NCBI GenBank assembly: GCA_047974745.1
Contig: JBKECO010000004.1
Span: forward strand, 31,619 to 95,618
Direction of reading: 5' to 3'
DNA: 64,000 nt
Source of the DNA: JBKECO01 sp047974745
GTDB lineage: Bacteria; Bacillota; Clostridia; Lachnospirales; Lachnospiraceae
Below, one piece after another: positions 32,890 to 40,882 of the stretch. Numbering within the stretch: position 1 is the stretch's first letter; every line of letters begins with the position of its first letter. The position numbers and the translations under genes are program-made. Under the pieces are notes generated by a model. The model saw nothing but the letters and a program-made list of their open reading frames with translations. It did not search any database and was not told the DNA's origin.

Positions 32890-34650
32890 TTATCTTCCGA
32901 GCTGTGCATCATTGTTTCCAGAATCTGATGTGAACATTTCAAGCATATTGATTGGGTCATTGTAATCACAGATCCATCCACCACGAGCAAGGTCAAAGTT
33001 TCCTGCTTTTCTATTCTCAAGGAATACATTCCATTCCTGAGTATCGATGGTCATTTCAATTCCGACTGCAGCCAGATCCTGCTGAAGAGCTTCAGCAACT
33101 GGAATATTTGCACCTGCATCATTTGTTAAGTAGGTCATAACAAGTGGTGTTTCTGCTGAAAGCATTCCATCATCACCAAATACATAGCCAGCTTCTTCCA
33201 GTAATGCAATCGCTTCTTCTGTATTTACCTGTGTTGCATCATAATATCCAATAGCCTCTGCATTAGGATATGTATATGCATCATCGTTAGCCTTAAACAT
33301 TCCACCATTTCCATCTGAAATTCCACTTGGAATGAAGGAAGAAGCCAGTTCCTGACCAGCCTGCGCAATGTTTGCAACAATATAATCTCTGTCAATCAGA
33401 AGACCAAGTGCTCTTCTCATTGCTGATGCCTGCTCTACAGTCTTTCCTTCGAACAAAGCACTATTTACATTGAACTGCATATAAACTGTTCCAAGCTGTC
33501 CAATGATGTGGAATTCTGGATTTTTTGAATCAATGAGATTTGAAATTTCGTCTGTAGGGATTGAATCAATAAAATCTAAATCTCCTGCCTGATATGCTGC
33601 ATAGACAGCGGTATCATCATCACTTAACATGAAATTTAATTTGCTTACAGTAACACTTGCTGCATCGTAGTAATTTGGATTTGCTTCATATACCATGCTC
33701 TCATCATGTACCCATGATGTCAGAACGTATGGTCCATTAGAGATAAATCCAGCTTCCTGACACCAAGCTCCAGGATTCGTTCCATCTGGATTTGCAGCTT
33801 CAACTGCTGCCTGTGGTACAGGGAAGAATGCTGGGAATGCCATTAAGTCAAGGAAATATGCACATGGAGCATCCACTTTTACAACAATTGTATTATCATC
33901 TGGAGCTGTTGCATCTAATTCACCTGTATCAGTTCTTGCAATTACATCATATAGATAGGAATAATCTGCTGCTGTCTCTTCCGCTACTGAACGATTCCAT
34001 GAATAGATGAAATCATTTGCTGTCAGAGCTGACCCATCAGACCATTTCAAATCAGATTTTAGGTGGAATGTATAAGTCAGACCATCTTCTGACATTTCAT
34101 AGCTGTCTGCTAAGTCAGGAATAGGTTGTCCATTTTCATCTGTTGAGTACAGACCTGCAAAAGCTGCAACTGCAAGACATGCTCCATCCACTGAGCTGTT
34201 CAGTGCTGGATCAAGCTTTGCTGGTTCACTTGCAAGCATGATATTCAAAGTTCCATCGGATCCTTCTACTTTATTGAAGAATTTGTAGCCGAACTGATTA
34301 GACTTTAATCCGGTAAGGTTACCCTTCATCATAAAAATATCATTGTAGTAATAGATCGGAAGCACTGCACCTGTATCCATCAGCATATCTTCCGCCTCAT
34401 GCATCAAAGCTTCTCTTTCCACTAAATCAGTGGAAGATTTGATAGTTGCAATCAGCTCATCATAACTTGCCCATTCGGGTGCAGAACTACCACTTACTTC
34501 TGTTGCCACTTCTGTTGCACCCTCAGTGCTTACTGCTTCAGAAGTTTCTGTTGAAGATTCCGTTGTACTGCCTGATGAACTTGAGCCACAGCCAGCCAAT
34601 AAGCTTGTGCTTAGACCTGCAACCAGTAACATTGCCATCAATTTTTTCAT
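32890..34650 (-). CDS. oppA: Oligopeptide ABC transporter substrate-binding lipoprotein, apparently circularly permuted
   Basis: Receptor of a peptide importer (SBP_bac_5 fold). Start is ATG 34650 after GGAGG; lipobox LLAGC at Cys21, Ser/Thr/Glu linker to about 55. Residues 58-126 (EWASYDELIATIKSSTDLVE ... ALMHEAEDMLMDTGAVLPIY ... FGYKFF) look like the C-terminal end of ordinary OppA proteins, where YxxLI...TTDxxxR...HxAEdiLm...PiYYY closes the chain. The usual N-terminal strand (GTLNIMLASEPAKLDPALN) only begins at 133, and the protein stops after SGNNDAQLGR, precisely where the missing segment would normally follow. The order is thus rotated rather than truncated. Total 586 residues. Last gene of oppBCDFA. 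Confidence 0.9.
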   Translation of the reverse strand: MKKLMAMLLVAGLSTSLLAGCGSSSSGSTTESSTETSEAVSTEGATEVATEVSGSSAPEWASYDELIATIKSSTDLVEREALMHEAEDMLMDTGAVLPIYYYNDIFMMKGNLTGLKSNQFGYKFFNKVEGSDGTLNIMLASEPAKLDPALNSSVDGACLAVAAFAGLYSTDENGQPIPDLADSYEMSEDGLTYTFHLKSDLKWSDGSALTANDFIYSWNRSVAEETAADYSYLYDVIARTDTGELDATAPDDNTIVVKVDAPCAYFLDLMAFPAFFPVPQAAVEAANPDGTNPGAWCQEAGFISNGPYVLTSWVHDESMVYEANPNYYDAASVTVSKLNFMLSDDDTAVYAAYQAGDLDFIDSIPTDEISNLIDSKNPEFHIIGQLGTVYMQFNVNSALFEGKTVEQASAMRRALGLLIDRDYIVANIAQAGQELASSFIPSGISDGNGGMFKANDDAYTYPNAEAIGYYDATQVNTEEAIALLEEAGYVFGDDGMLSAETPLVMTYLTNDAGANIPVAEALQQDLAAVGIEMTIDTQEWNVFLENRKAGNFDLARGGWICDYNDPINMLEMFTSDSGNNDAQLGR

Positions 34651-34797
34651 ATTTACCTCCATTTTGGCGTTTGCCTGTTTTCTATAAAATCAGCATATGT
34701 GCTGCTTTTATCAATAATTATTTCTCATGTGGCCACTTTTGCCTGAACGTGACCCTCATTTATTTCTCATGAGGCCATACCTACAAGCATATGACTC

Positions 34798-35766
34798 TTA
34801 TTTATTCCAACATGCAACTTTATGACCATTGCCGCGGTCCATCAGCTCTGGAACTTCCTCAGCACATTTTTCCGTTGCATACTGACATCTTGTCCGAAAT
34901 GAACATCCACTTGGCAGGTTCATTGGACTAGGTACATCCCCCGTTAGAATAATTCTGTTTTTATTCCTTGCCGCTTCTGGATCAGGAATTGGTATTGCAC
35001 TTAATAGTGACATAGTATATGGATGAATCGGTGTGTTGTATAACTCGCCAGATTCTGCAACTTCAACTATCTTACCGAGATACATGACCGCAATTCTCTT
35101 AGAGATATGTTGTACAACAAGAAGATCATGAGCAATGAATAGATATGCCACTCCTAACTTCTCCTGAAGATCCTCAAACATATTGATCACCTGCGCCTGA
35201 ATCGAAACATCCAGTGCAGAAACAGGCTCATCACATACCAGAAATTTCGGATTTACGGACAGTGCGCGGGCAATGCCGATTCGCTGGCGTTGTCCACCTG
35301 AGAATTCATGGGCATAACGTCTAGCATGTTCAGAGTTTAATCCCACGACTTCCATAATGCTCAGTATCTTTTCACGTCTTTCAGCTTTGTTTGCGTAGAG
35401 TTTATGTACATCCAGTGGTTCCCCGATAATATCCTCAACAGTCATACGTGGATTCAGTGACGAATATGGATCCTGAAAGACCATTTGCATTTGTTTTCTA
35501 TATGTATTGATGTTTTTGGAATTTACCTCTGTTCCGTCAAAAAGTATCTCTCCGCTTGTTGGTTTATATAAATGCAGAAGCGTTCTTCCAACTGTAGTCT
35601 TTCCACAACCAGATTCCCCTACAAGACCAAGTGTCTCTCCGGGTCTGATATCAAAGGAGACTCCATCCACTGCCTTTAGCATTGTGTGTTTACCAAGTCC
35701 GGTGCTAATCGGAAAATGCTGCTTTAAATCTTTGACTTGTACCAGGTACTCATTCTCCTTGCTCAT
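34798..35766 (-). CDS. oppF: Oligopeptide ABC transporter ATPase OppF
   Basis: ATPase with Walker A GESGCGKTTVGRTLL near 53-67, signature FSGGQRQRIGIARAL, Walker B FLVCDEPVSALDVS and IAHDLLVV. The C-terminal oligo_HPY region includes GCSFRTRCQYATEKC, a cysteine-rich segment known to bind an iron-sulfur cluster in some Dpp/Opp ATPases. Length 322. Its start overlaps the end of oppD by 17 bases. Confidence 0.94.
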   Translation of the reverse strand: MSKENEYLVQVKDLKQHFPISTGLGKHTMLKAVDGVSFDIRPGETLGLVGESGCGKTTVGRTLLHLYKPTSGEILFDGTEVNSKNINTYRKQMQMVFQDPYSSLNPRMTVEDIIGEPLDVHKLYANKAERREKILSIMEVVGLNSEHARRYAHEFSGGQRQRIGIARALSVNPKFLVCDEPVSALDVSIQAQVINMFEDLQEKLGVAYLFIAHDLLVVQHISKRIAVMYLGKIVEVAESGELYNTPIHPYTMSLLSAIPIPDPEAARNKNRIILTGDVPSPMNLPSGCSFRTRCQYATEKCAEEVPELMDRGNGHKVACWNK

Positions 35767-36766
35767 CCTGTGTACCTCCCTTCATTTCCATATCATATGC
35801 ATTTTTCACATTGACCCAGCAGGATGCAAAATGTCCGTCAGGCATCTGCTGTTCATCTGGTTGATCTGTGAGACATATTTTCATTGCTGCATCGCATCTG
35901 GATGAGAACGCACAACCATCAGGCATATTTAGGAGGTTGATCGGTGTGCCAGCTATAGGAACCAGTCTTTCTTTACTACCAGCCTGGGGTATAGAACGAA
36001 GCAAACCTTTTGTATATTCGTGGCAGGGACGATAGAAAATATCATCTGCGGTTCCCCTCTCACAAACTCTTCCACCATACATTACAATAATTTCATCACA
36101 CATGTCCGCTATAACTCCAAGATCATGTGTAACCATAATAATAGCCATTCCAAGCTTATTTTGTAATTCCTGCATCAACTCAAGAATCTGCGCCTGAATT
36201 GTCACATCTAGGGCAGTTGTTGGTTCATCTGCAATTAAAATATCAGGTTCGCACGCTAGTGCCATTGCGATCATGACTCTCTGTCGCATTCCACCTGAAA
36301 GCTCAAATGGATACTGTTTGATTCTCCTTGCCGGCTCATTTACACCAACAAGTTCAAGCATTTCGATCGCTCTTTCCTTTGCCTGCTTCCGATTCCTGTC
36401 TGTATGCAGCTGAATAGCTTCCATTAGCTGATTTCCAATTGTAAAGACCGGATTCAAACTTGTCATTGGATCTTGAAAAATAATACTACATTTCTTACCA
36501 CGAAAATCTGCAAGCTGTTTTTTATCATAATTCAGGATGCTCTCACCCTTAAACAGAATGTCACCATTCACGACTCTTCCTGTCTCAGCAAGTATCTGCA
36601 TGATTGAATAGGCTGTTACTGATTTACCCGACCCGGATTCACCAACAATTCCGAGTATCTTACTAGAGTCCAGATTGAAAGAAACACCATTGACAGCACG
36701 GACTTCACCTGAATCTGTAAAAAAAGAGGTACATAGATTTCGTACGGATAATATATTTTCGCTCAT
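35750..36766 (-). CDS. oppD: Oligopeptide ABC transporter ATPase OppD
   Basis: Second ATPase of the importer. Walker A GESGSGKSVTAYSIM near 39-53, signature LSGGMRQRVMIAMAL, Walker B ILIADEPTTALDVT, switch VTHDLGVI. C-terminal cysteine-containing region GCAFSSRCDAAMKIC as in OppF. Length 338. Overlaps oppF and follows oppC by 13 bases. Confidence 0.94.
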   Translation of the reverse strand: MSENILSVRNLCTSFFTDSGEVRAVNGVSFNLDSSKILGIVGESGSGKSVTAYSIMQILAETGRVVNGDILFKGESILNYDKKQLADFRGKKCSIIFQDPMTSLNPVFTIGNQLMEAIQLHTDRNRKQAKERAIEMLELVGVNEPARRIKQYPFELSGGMRQRVMIAMALACEPDILIADEPTTALDVTIQAQILELMQELQNKLGMAIIMVTHDLGVIADMCDEIIVMYGGRVCERGTADDIFYRPCHEYTKGLLRSIPQAGSKERLVPIAGTPINLLNMPDGCAFSSRCDAAMKICLTDQPDEQQMPDGHFASCWVNVKNAYDMEMKGGTQDEQGE

Positions 36767-36779
36767 TATTCTGCCCTCC

Positions 36780-37853
36780 CTATTTCTTCAGCTTTGGATC
36801 AAATGCGTCACGAAGCCCATCACCAAGGAGATTAAAGGCAAGTACAATTAAACAGATGGTCAGAGCCGGAAAAATGAGTTTATATGGATAACTTTGCAGT
36901 CCATCTCTTGCAGCATTGGCCAGGCTTCCGAGTGATGGCATTGGTGCCTGAACCCCAAGACCAATAAAGCTCAGAAAACTCTCTGTAAAAATTGCAGAAG
37001 GAATCTGTAGTGCTGTAGCAATAATGATTACACTGATACAGTTCGGCAGGATATGCTTTCTGATTATTCTTCCAGGTTTCGAACCAATGGATTTTGCAGC
37101 CAGAATATACTCATTTTCCTTGATTGATAAAATCTGACCTCGAACCAGCCTGGCCATACTCACCCAGTACAGTAAGGCAAATACAATAAAAATCGATATC
37201 ATATTATTACCCAGCTTTGACAACAAAGATCCAGCAGGCAGATTAATAGTTTCTTTGAGGACAACAGATAATAATATAATCATCAGCATGTCTGGTAAAG
37301 AATAAATAACATCAACGATTCGCATCATAATCAGATCCGCCTTACCACCTGTATAACCAGCGATACTTCCATACAAAACGCCAATGATCAGCACGATCAT
37401 ACTTGCAAATATACCAATGAAAAGCGATATTCTCGTGCCATATACCACTCTCATGAAATAATCACGGCTCATCTCATCTGTTCCAAAAATATGTGGAAAA
37501 ACGGTGCCTCCTTCTGCAATGTACTCCTGTTCCAGTTCAGAGTATTGAAAAGGCGGCAGATTTTTTGCAGATTTATCTCTAACTCCATCAACGGTAATAA
37601 TCTGTGAATAACTGTACGGCACAACGGAGGGTGCAATAACAATAACTGCTATAATTAGTACAAGTACAATGATACTTCCAACTGCTAATGGATTCTTAAG
37701 CAGCTTTCTCATTCCATCCTTGAAGAAGCTGGTGGATTCACTCATGATATCCTGCTGTCTTTTTTCTTCTTCTGTTGCTAATGTAAATTTTGAAAGATCT
37801 ACCTGTGAACTAAGCAGATTCTTTTTGGGCATTCTATTTTCTTCGACTGACAC
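36780..37853 (-). CDS. oppC: Oligopeptide ABC transporter permease OppC
   Basis: Inner-membrane subunit with an N-terminal cytoplasmic extension, six hydrophobic segments and the OppC-specific extracytoplasmic segment after helix 1 that contains FGTDEMSRDYFMRVVYGTRI. The EAA loop is in EYILAAKSIGSKPGRIIRKHILPN. Start is GTG 37853, seven bases after AAGGAGG; the first ATG comes seven codons later. Length 357. Confidence 0.93.
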   Translation of the reverse strand: MSVEENRMPKKNLLSSQVDLSKFTLATEEEKRQQDIMSESTSFFKDGMRKLLKNPLAVGSIIVLVLIIAVIVIAPSVVPYSYSQIITVDGVRDKSAKNLPPFQYSELEQEYIAEGGTVFPHIFGTDEMSRDYFMRVVYGTRISLFIGIFASMIVLIIGVLYGSIAGYTGGKADLIMMRIVDVIYSLPDMLMIILLSVVLKETINLPAGSLLSKLGNNMISIFIVFALLYWVSMARLVRGQILSIKENEYILAAKSIGSKPGRIIRKHILPNCISVIIIATALQIPSAIFTESFLSFIGLGVQAPMPSLGSLANAARDGLQSYPYKLIFPALTICLIVLAFNLLGDGLRDAFDPKLKK

Positions 37854-37865
37854 GTGTCTTCCTCC

Positions 37866-38777
37866 TTATGAGAACGTAATTCTTGGGTCGATGATCTTAT
37901 AAACGATGTCGGTAATCAGATTTGCTGCAATCATAATGACTGCAAGAAAAATCGTCGTCGCCATGATCATTGTATAATCACGATTCGTAATACTCGTAAT
38001 GAACTTTGATCCTAGTCCGCCAATCGTAAAGATATTTTCGACAACAAGACTGCCGGTGATTATAAAACCAATCATCGGTCCTGCATAGGTCACAACAGGT
38101 ATCAATGCATTTCGAAGTGCATGCTTAAAAATCACTTTTGGAGTCGAAACTCCCTTAGCTCTTGCAGTCCGGACATAGTCCTGTCCAAAAGCATCCAGCA
38201 TACTGGTCTTTGTCAGTCGCGTCGTATATGCCATTGGATACATTGCCAATGAAATGATCGGCAAAATATAATTATGGCTATCAGCTGACCAGACCTGAAC
38301 CCAGCCTAATTTGATGGAAAAAACAAGTAACAGCAGCGTAGCCAGCACAAAGCTTGGTACAGCTGATGCGAGTGTGGAAAAAAAGATAATGACCCGGTCA
38401 GGAAGTTTATTCCGGAATAAAGCAGCGATACTTCCCAGAATTATACCAAAGAACAAGGCAACTGCTGCCGCAGTTCCTCCGAGTGTAGCAGAAATTTTAA
38501 AAGATTCCTTTAATGTAGTCGCAATATCTCGTCCTGTTTTCAGTGAAACACCAAAGTCACCATGAAGAACATCTTTCATATACAGAACAAATTGCTCCCA
38601 CACAGGCTTATCAAGATTATAACGTGCTTCTAGCGTCGCCTTCGTAGACTCACTAATCGCTTTCTCAGCGTTGAACGGTCCGCCTGGTATCGCATTCATG
38701 GTAAAAAATGTAATTCCACAGACAATGAACATCGTAACAACTGCAAGTATCACTCTTTTGATGATATATCTTGCCAT
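37866..38777 (-). CDS. oppB: Oligopeptide ABC transporter permease OppB
   Basis: First gene of the opp operon. Starts MARYIIKRVILAVVTMFIVC with the typical first helix; the EAA loop is DYVRTARAKGVSTPKVIFKHALRNALIPV. Six membrane segments; length 303. AAGGAGAG precedes the ATG. The 268-base gap upstream has no clear promoter that I could define. Confidence 0.93.
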   Translation of the reverse strand: MARYIIKRVILAVVTMFIVCGITFFTMNAIPGGPFNAEKAISESTKATLEARYNLDKPVWEQFVLYMKDVLHGDFGVSLKTGRDIATTLKESFKISATLGGTAAAVALFFGIILGSIAALFRNKLPDRVIIFFSTLASAVPSFVLATLLLLVFSIKLGWVQVWSADSHNYILPIISLAMYPMAYTTRLTKTSMLDAFGQDYVRTARAKGVSTPKVIFKHALRNALIPVVTYAGPMIGFIITGSLVVENIFTIGGLGSKFITSITNRDYTMIMATTIFLAVIMIAANLITDIVYKIIDPRITFS

Positions 38778-39045
38778 ATAGCTCTCCTTAATTCTCTATA
38801 GTTTATTCTTTACAACACCCCATATTCACATCCGGCATACAATTGTTTGCTCCTCGCATTCAATTCAAAAAAATGGAATGTCCTTGGAAATCTGCTCCGT
38901 TACATTCCTGTCATATGAACACTATGAAATTATTGCAAAATACTGTATAATTTATACACGGAAAAGACGCATTTGTCAATGTCACACGCACAAGGCGAAA
39001 TCTGGATATTTATTCACACTTTGTATACAATTGGGAGAACTTGAA

Positions 39046-39327
39046 ATGATCGAAACAAACGACTTGCTTGCCTTTTCATTTTACAAAAAAAATCGATTTA
39101 CGGGCAGTCATAAAAATATGCGTTACAGAATTCAAAAAACAACATTAGAAGAGGCCGATTATTTTGAAGTAATTTTATGGAAAGGACCCTATGTTTTAGA
39201 AAAGTCAGTCGCTCAGGAAATAATTTCAAACAGCTTTCCTTTCGAAAAAGAATCTTTACATTCGATCGCTGACTATCTGAATCAAATCTACCTTGAAAAA
39301 AAGAACTTCTGGGAGAATGAAAACTAA
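39046..39327 (+). CDS. Small conserved protein of unknown function
   Basis: Ninety-three residues starting at ATG 39046, with GGGAG at seven to eight bases; the frame stays open upstream but lacks a ribosome site there and contains Cys/His-rich non-protein-like sequence. The motif LLAFSFYKKNRFTGSHKNMRYRI resembles a short family I know from Lachnospiraceae (pattern FxFYKKxxFTGS..GMRYRI ... PFPFxxEG), of no established function. A TATAAT at 38946-38951 may belong to its promoter, but no good -35 box is seen. Oriented away from opp. Confidence 0.7.
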   Translation: MIETNDLLAFSFYKKNRFTGSHKNMRYRIQKTTLEEADYFEVILWKGPYVLEKSVAQEIISNSFPFEKESLHSIADYLNQIYLEKKNFWENEN

Positions 39328-39366
39328 TACTTTTTACCTAGTTTCTGTTGGTTTTCGATGTGAAAA

Positions 39367-39433
39367 GAAGTTTTTCATGCATAAATCATTAACTACTATG
39401 TATTTTTATGCTTTATGCGTGAAAAAAAACTTC
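39367..39433. repeat. Imperfect inverted repeat, possible terminator
   Basis: GAAGTTTTTCATGCATAAA (39367-39385) is largely complementary to 39412-39433 (TTTATGCGTGAAA ... CTTC). It lies 40 bases after the small gene; only scattered T residues follow, so terminator function is uncertain. Confidence 0.5.
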
Positions 39434-39555
39434 ATATTTTCATTAAATTTAACATGTAACTTCAGATTATGCTATCCATAACCTGCATTGATGGCACCTA
39501 TGAATTACTGGGATTCTTCCAATGCTCTTCCGATCTGAAGTAATACTTCTACCAT

Positions 39556-40806
39556 CTATACACCATATCTTTTTACACTATTTCCGATCCAGTATGTCTT
39601 TTTATACTTCAGTGATTTATAAGTATTACTATTGGATAAAGATAAGCGAAAGTATTTCTTAGACTTAGCATGTACTTTGATGCTGTCTAATTTTTTCTTC
39701 GTAGCATAGAAGGTGCAGGACTGCACATTTACTGTGACCTTACCGCTCTTTCCCATATACTCCATATATATATTGTTATATCCATTTTTTTTGAAAATGG
39801 AATTACTCAAGTCCACATAGCTTCCTTTTCCCGTTACCAGCAGACCGGACACAGCATTTGTGCTAAAAATGCAGGAATCGATTCTGGCATAAGATCCATC
39901 CACAATAATAACTCCATTCATCTGCTCACTCTTTTTGTAAAAGCCATTTTCATAAATCTCGCACTGGTACATGGTCACATTACATTTCCCTTTTGTACCT
40001 ATTCCATTTCTGCCGTTTTTTTGAATTTTAGAGCTGCTGATATTCAGTGTTCCCGGATTCATGGAGATTCCGCACTGGCGATTATTGCTGATAGAACTAT
40101 TTGTAATAGTAAGATCCGAATTGTTCCACAGTCCAATTCCATGACCATATCCTTTTTTGGGAAAACCAGTACCATTGTAGCGCACATCAATGCCATCTGC
40201 CTTCACAACAGACTGCAACGTAAGTGCCATGCCTGTATTCACTGCATTCCAGACCTTTATATTTTTGAGTGTAGCAGTACAGTCTCGGAGCTTTATTCCA
40301 TACCCGCCCGACATCGTGCTCAGATTTAAAAGTGAGGCATTTGATGCGTGGTTGATATAGATCGTCGTTGAAGACGGGTTTGAATTGTTCCAGACTCCAC
40401 CATCAACAATCGAATCGGCTCCCTCGATCTGCAATGTGATTGCGCCACTTCCATTGACTATCGAATCTGATTCTGCAATGATCGCTATATTCGATGTCAC
40501 TCTCACTCTGTCGTTCAGAGTATACTGACCAGAAGGAATATAGACCGCAACATTCTGTTTTCCATCCAGATTACCTGCTTTTTTATCTGAAAGTGCCTGC
40601 TTTACAGCAAGATTGATCGCCCGCTCACATGCCCGGCTTCCCGTTGGATCTGCACCATACTCCACAACATTGTATATCTTATAGTTCTCATAGGATGCAA
40701 GGACCGCAGTGGATGCACTGGCACTGACCGGTGTCAATAGAACAGATACCCCAAGTAATAGAAATAGCAGGGCACTGTATAAAACTTTATCTTTTCGTTT
40801 ATTCAT
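39556..40806 (-). CDS. Secreted right-handed beta-helix protein
   Basis: Signal peptide at the N-terminus (KVLYSALLFLLLGVSVLLTPVSASA, cleavage after ASA likely), then YNVVEYGADPTGSRACERAI, the pectate-lyase-3/glycosyl hydrolase 28-like opening, and a series of parallel beta-helix coils with repeated NN.Q.GI, xIxNSSISNN-type turns (about 130-360). The C-terminal 45 residues are Lys/Tyr-rich. No catalytic set could be assigned, so it may be a glycan lyase/hydrolase or a binding protein. Length 416. GGGAGAGAG before the ATG. Between two terminators, hence probably single. Confidence 0.8.
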   Translation of the reverse strand: MNKRKDKVLYSALLFLLLGVSVLLTPVSASASTAVLASYENYKIYNVVEYGADPTGSRACERAINLAVKQALSDKKAGNLDGKQNVAVYIPSGQYTLNDRVRVTSNIAIIAESDSIVNGSGAITLQIEGADSIVDGGVWNNSNPSSTTIYINHASNASLLNLSTMSGGYGIKLRDCTATLKNIKVWNAVNTGMALTLQSVVKADGIDVRYNGTGFPKKGYGHGIGLWNNSDLTITNSSISNNRQCGISMNPGTLNISSSKIQKNGRNGIGTKGKCNVTMYQCEIYENGFYKKSEQMNGVIIVDGSYARIDSCIFSTNAVSGLLVTGKGSYVDLSNSIFKKNGYNNIYMEYMGKSGKVTVNVQSCTFYATKKKLDSIKVHAKSKKYFRLSLSNSNTYKSLKYKKTYWIGNSVKRYGV

Positions 40807-40820
40807 ATTCTCTCTCCCAT

Positions 40821-40861
40821 AAAAAAGCCATGTTACTCTGCATATAGAGTAACATGGCTTT
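40821..40861 (-). terminator. Terminator of clpB
   Basis: Perfect 16-bp stem AAAGCCATGTTACTCT (40824-40839) with AGAGTAACATGGCTTT (40846-40861), 6-base loop; on the minus strand TTTTTTA follows. Confidence 0.92.
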
Positions 40862-40882
40862 CTGAATTTTGCAAATCTTGGA

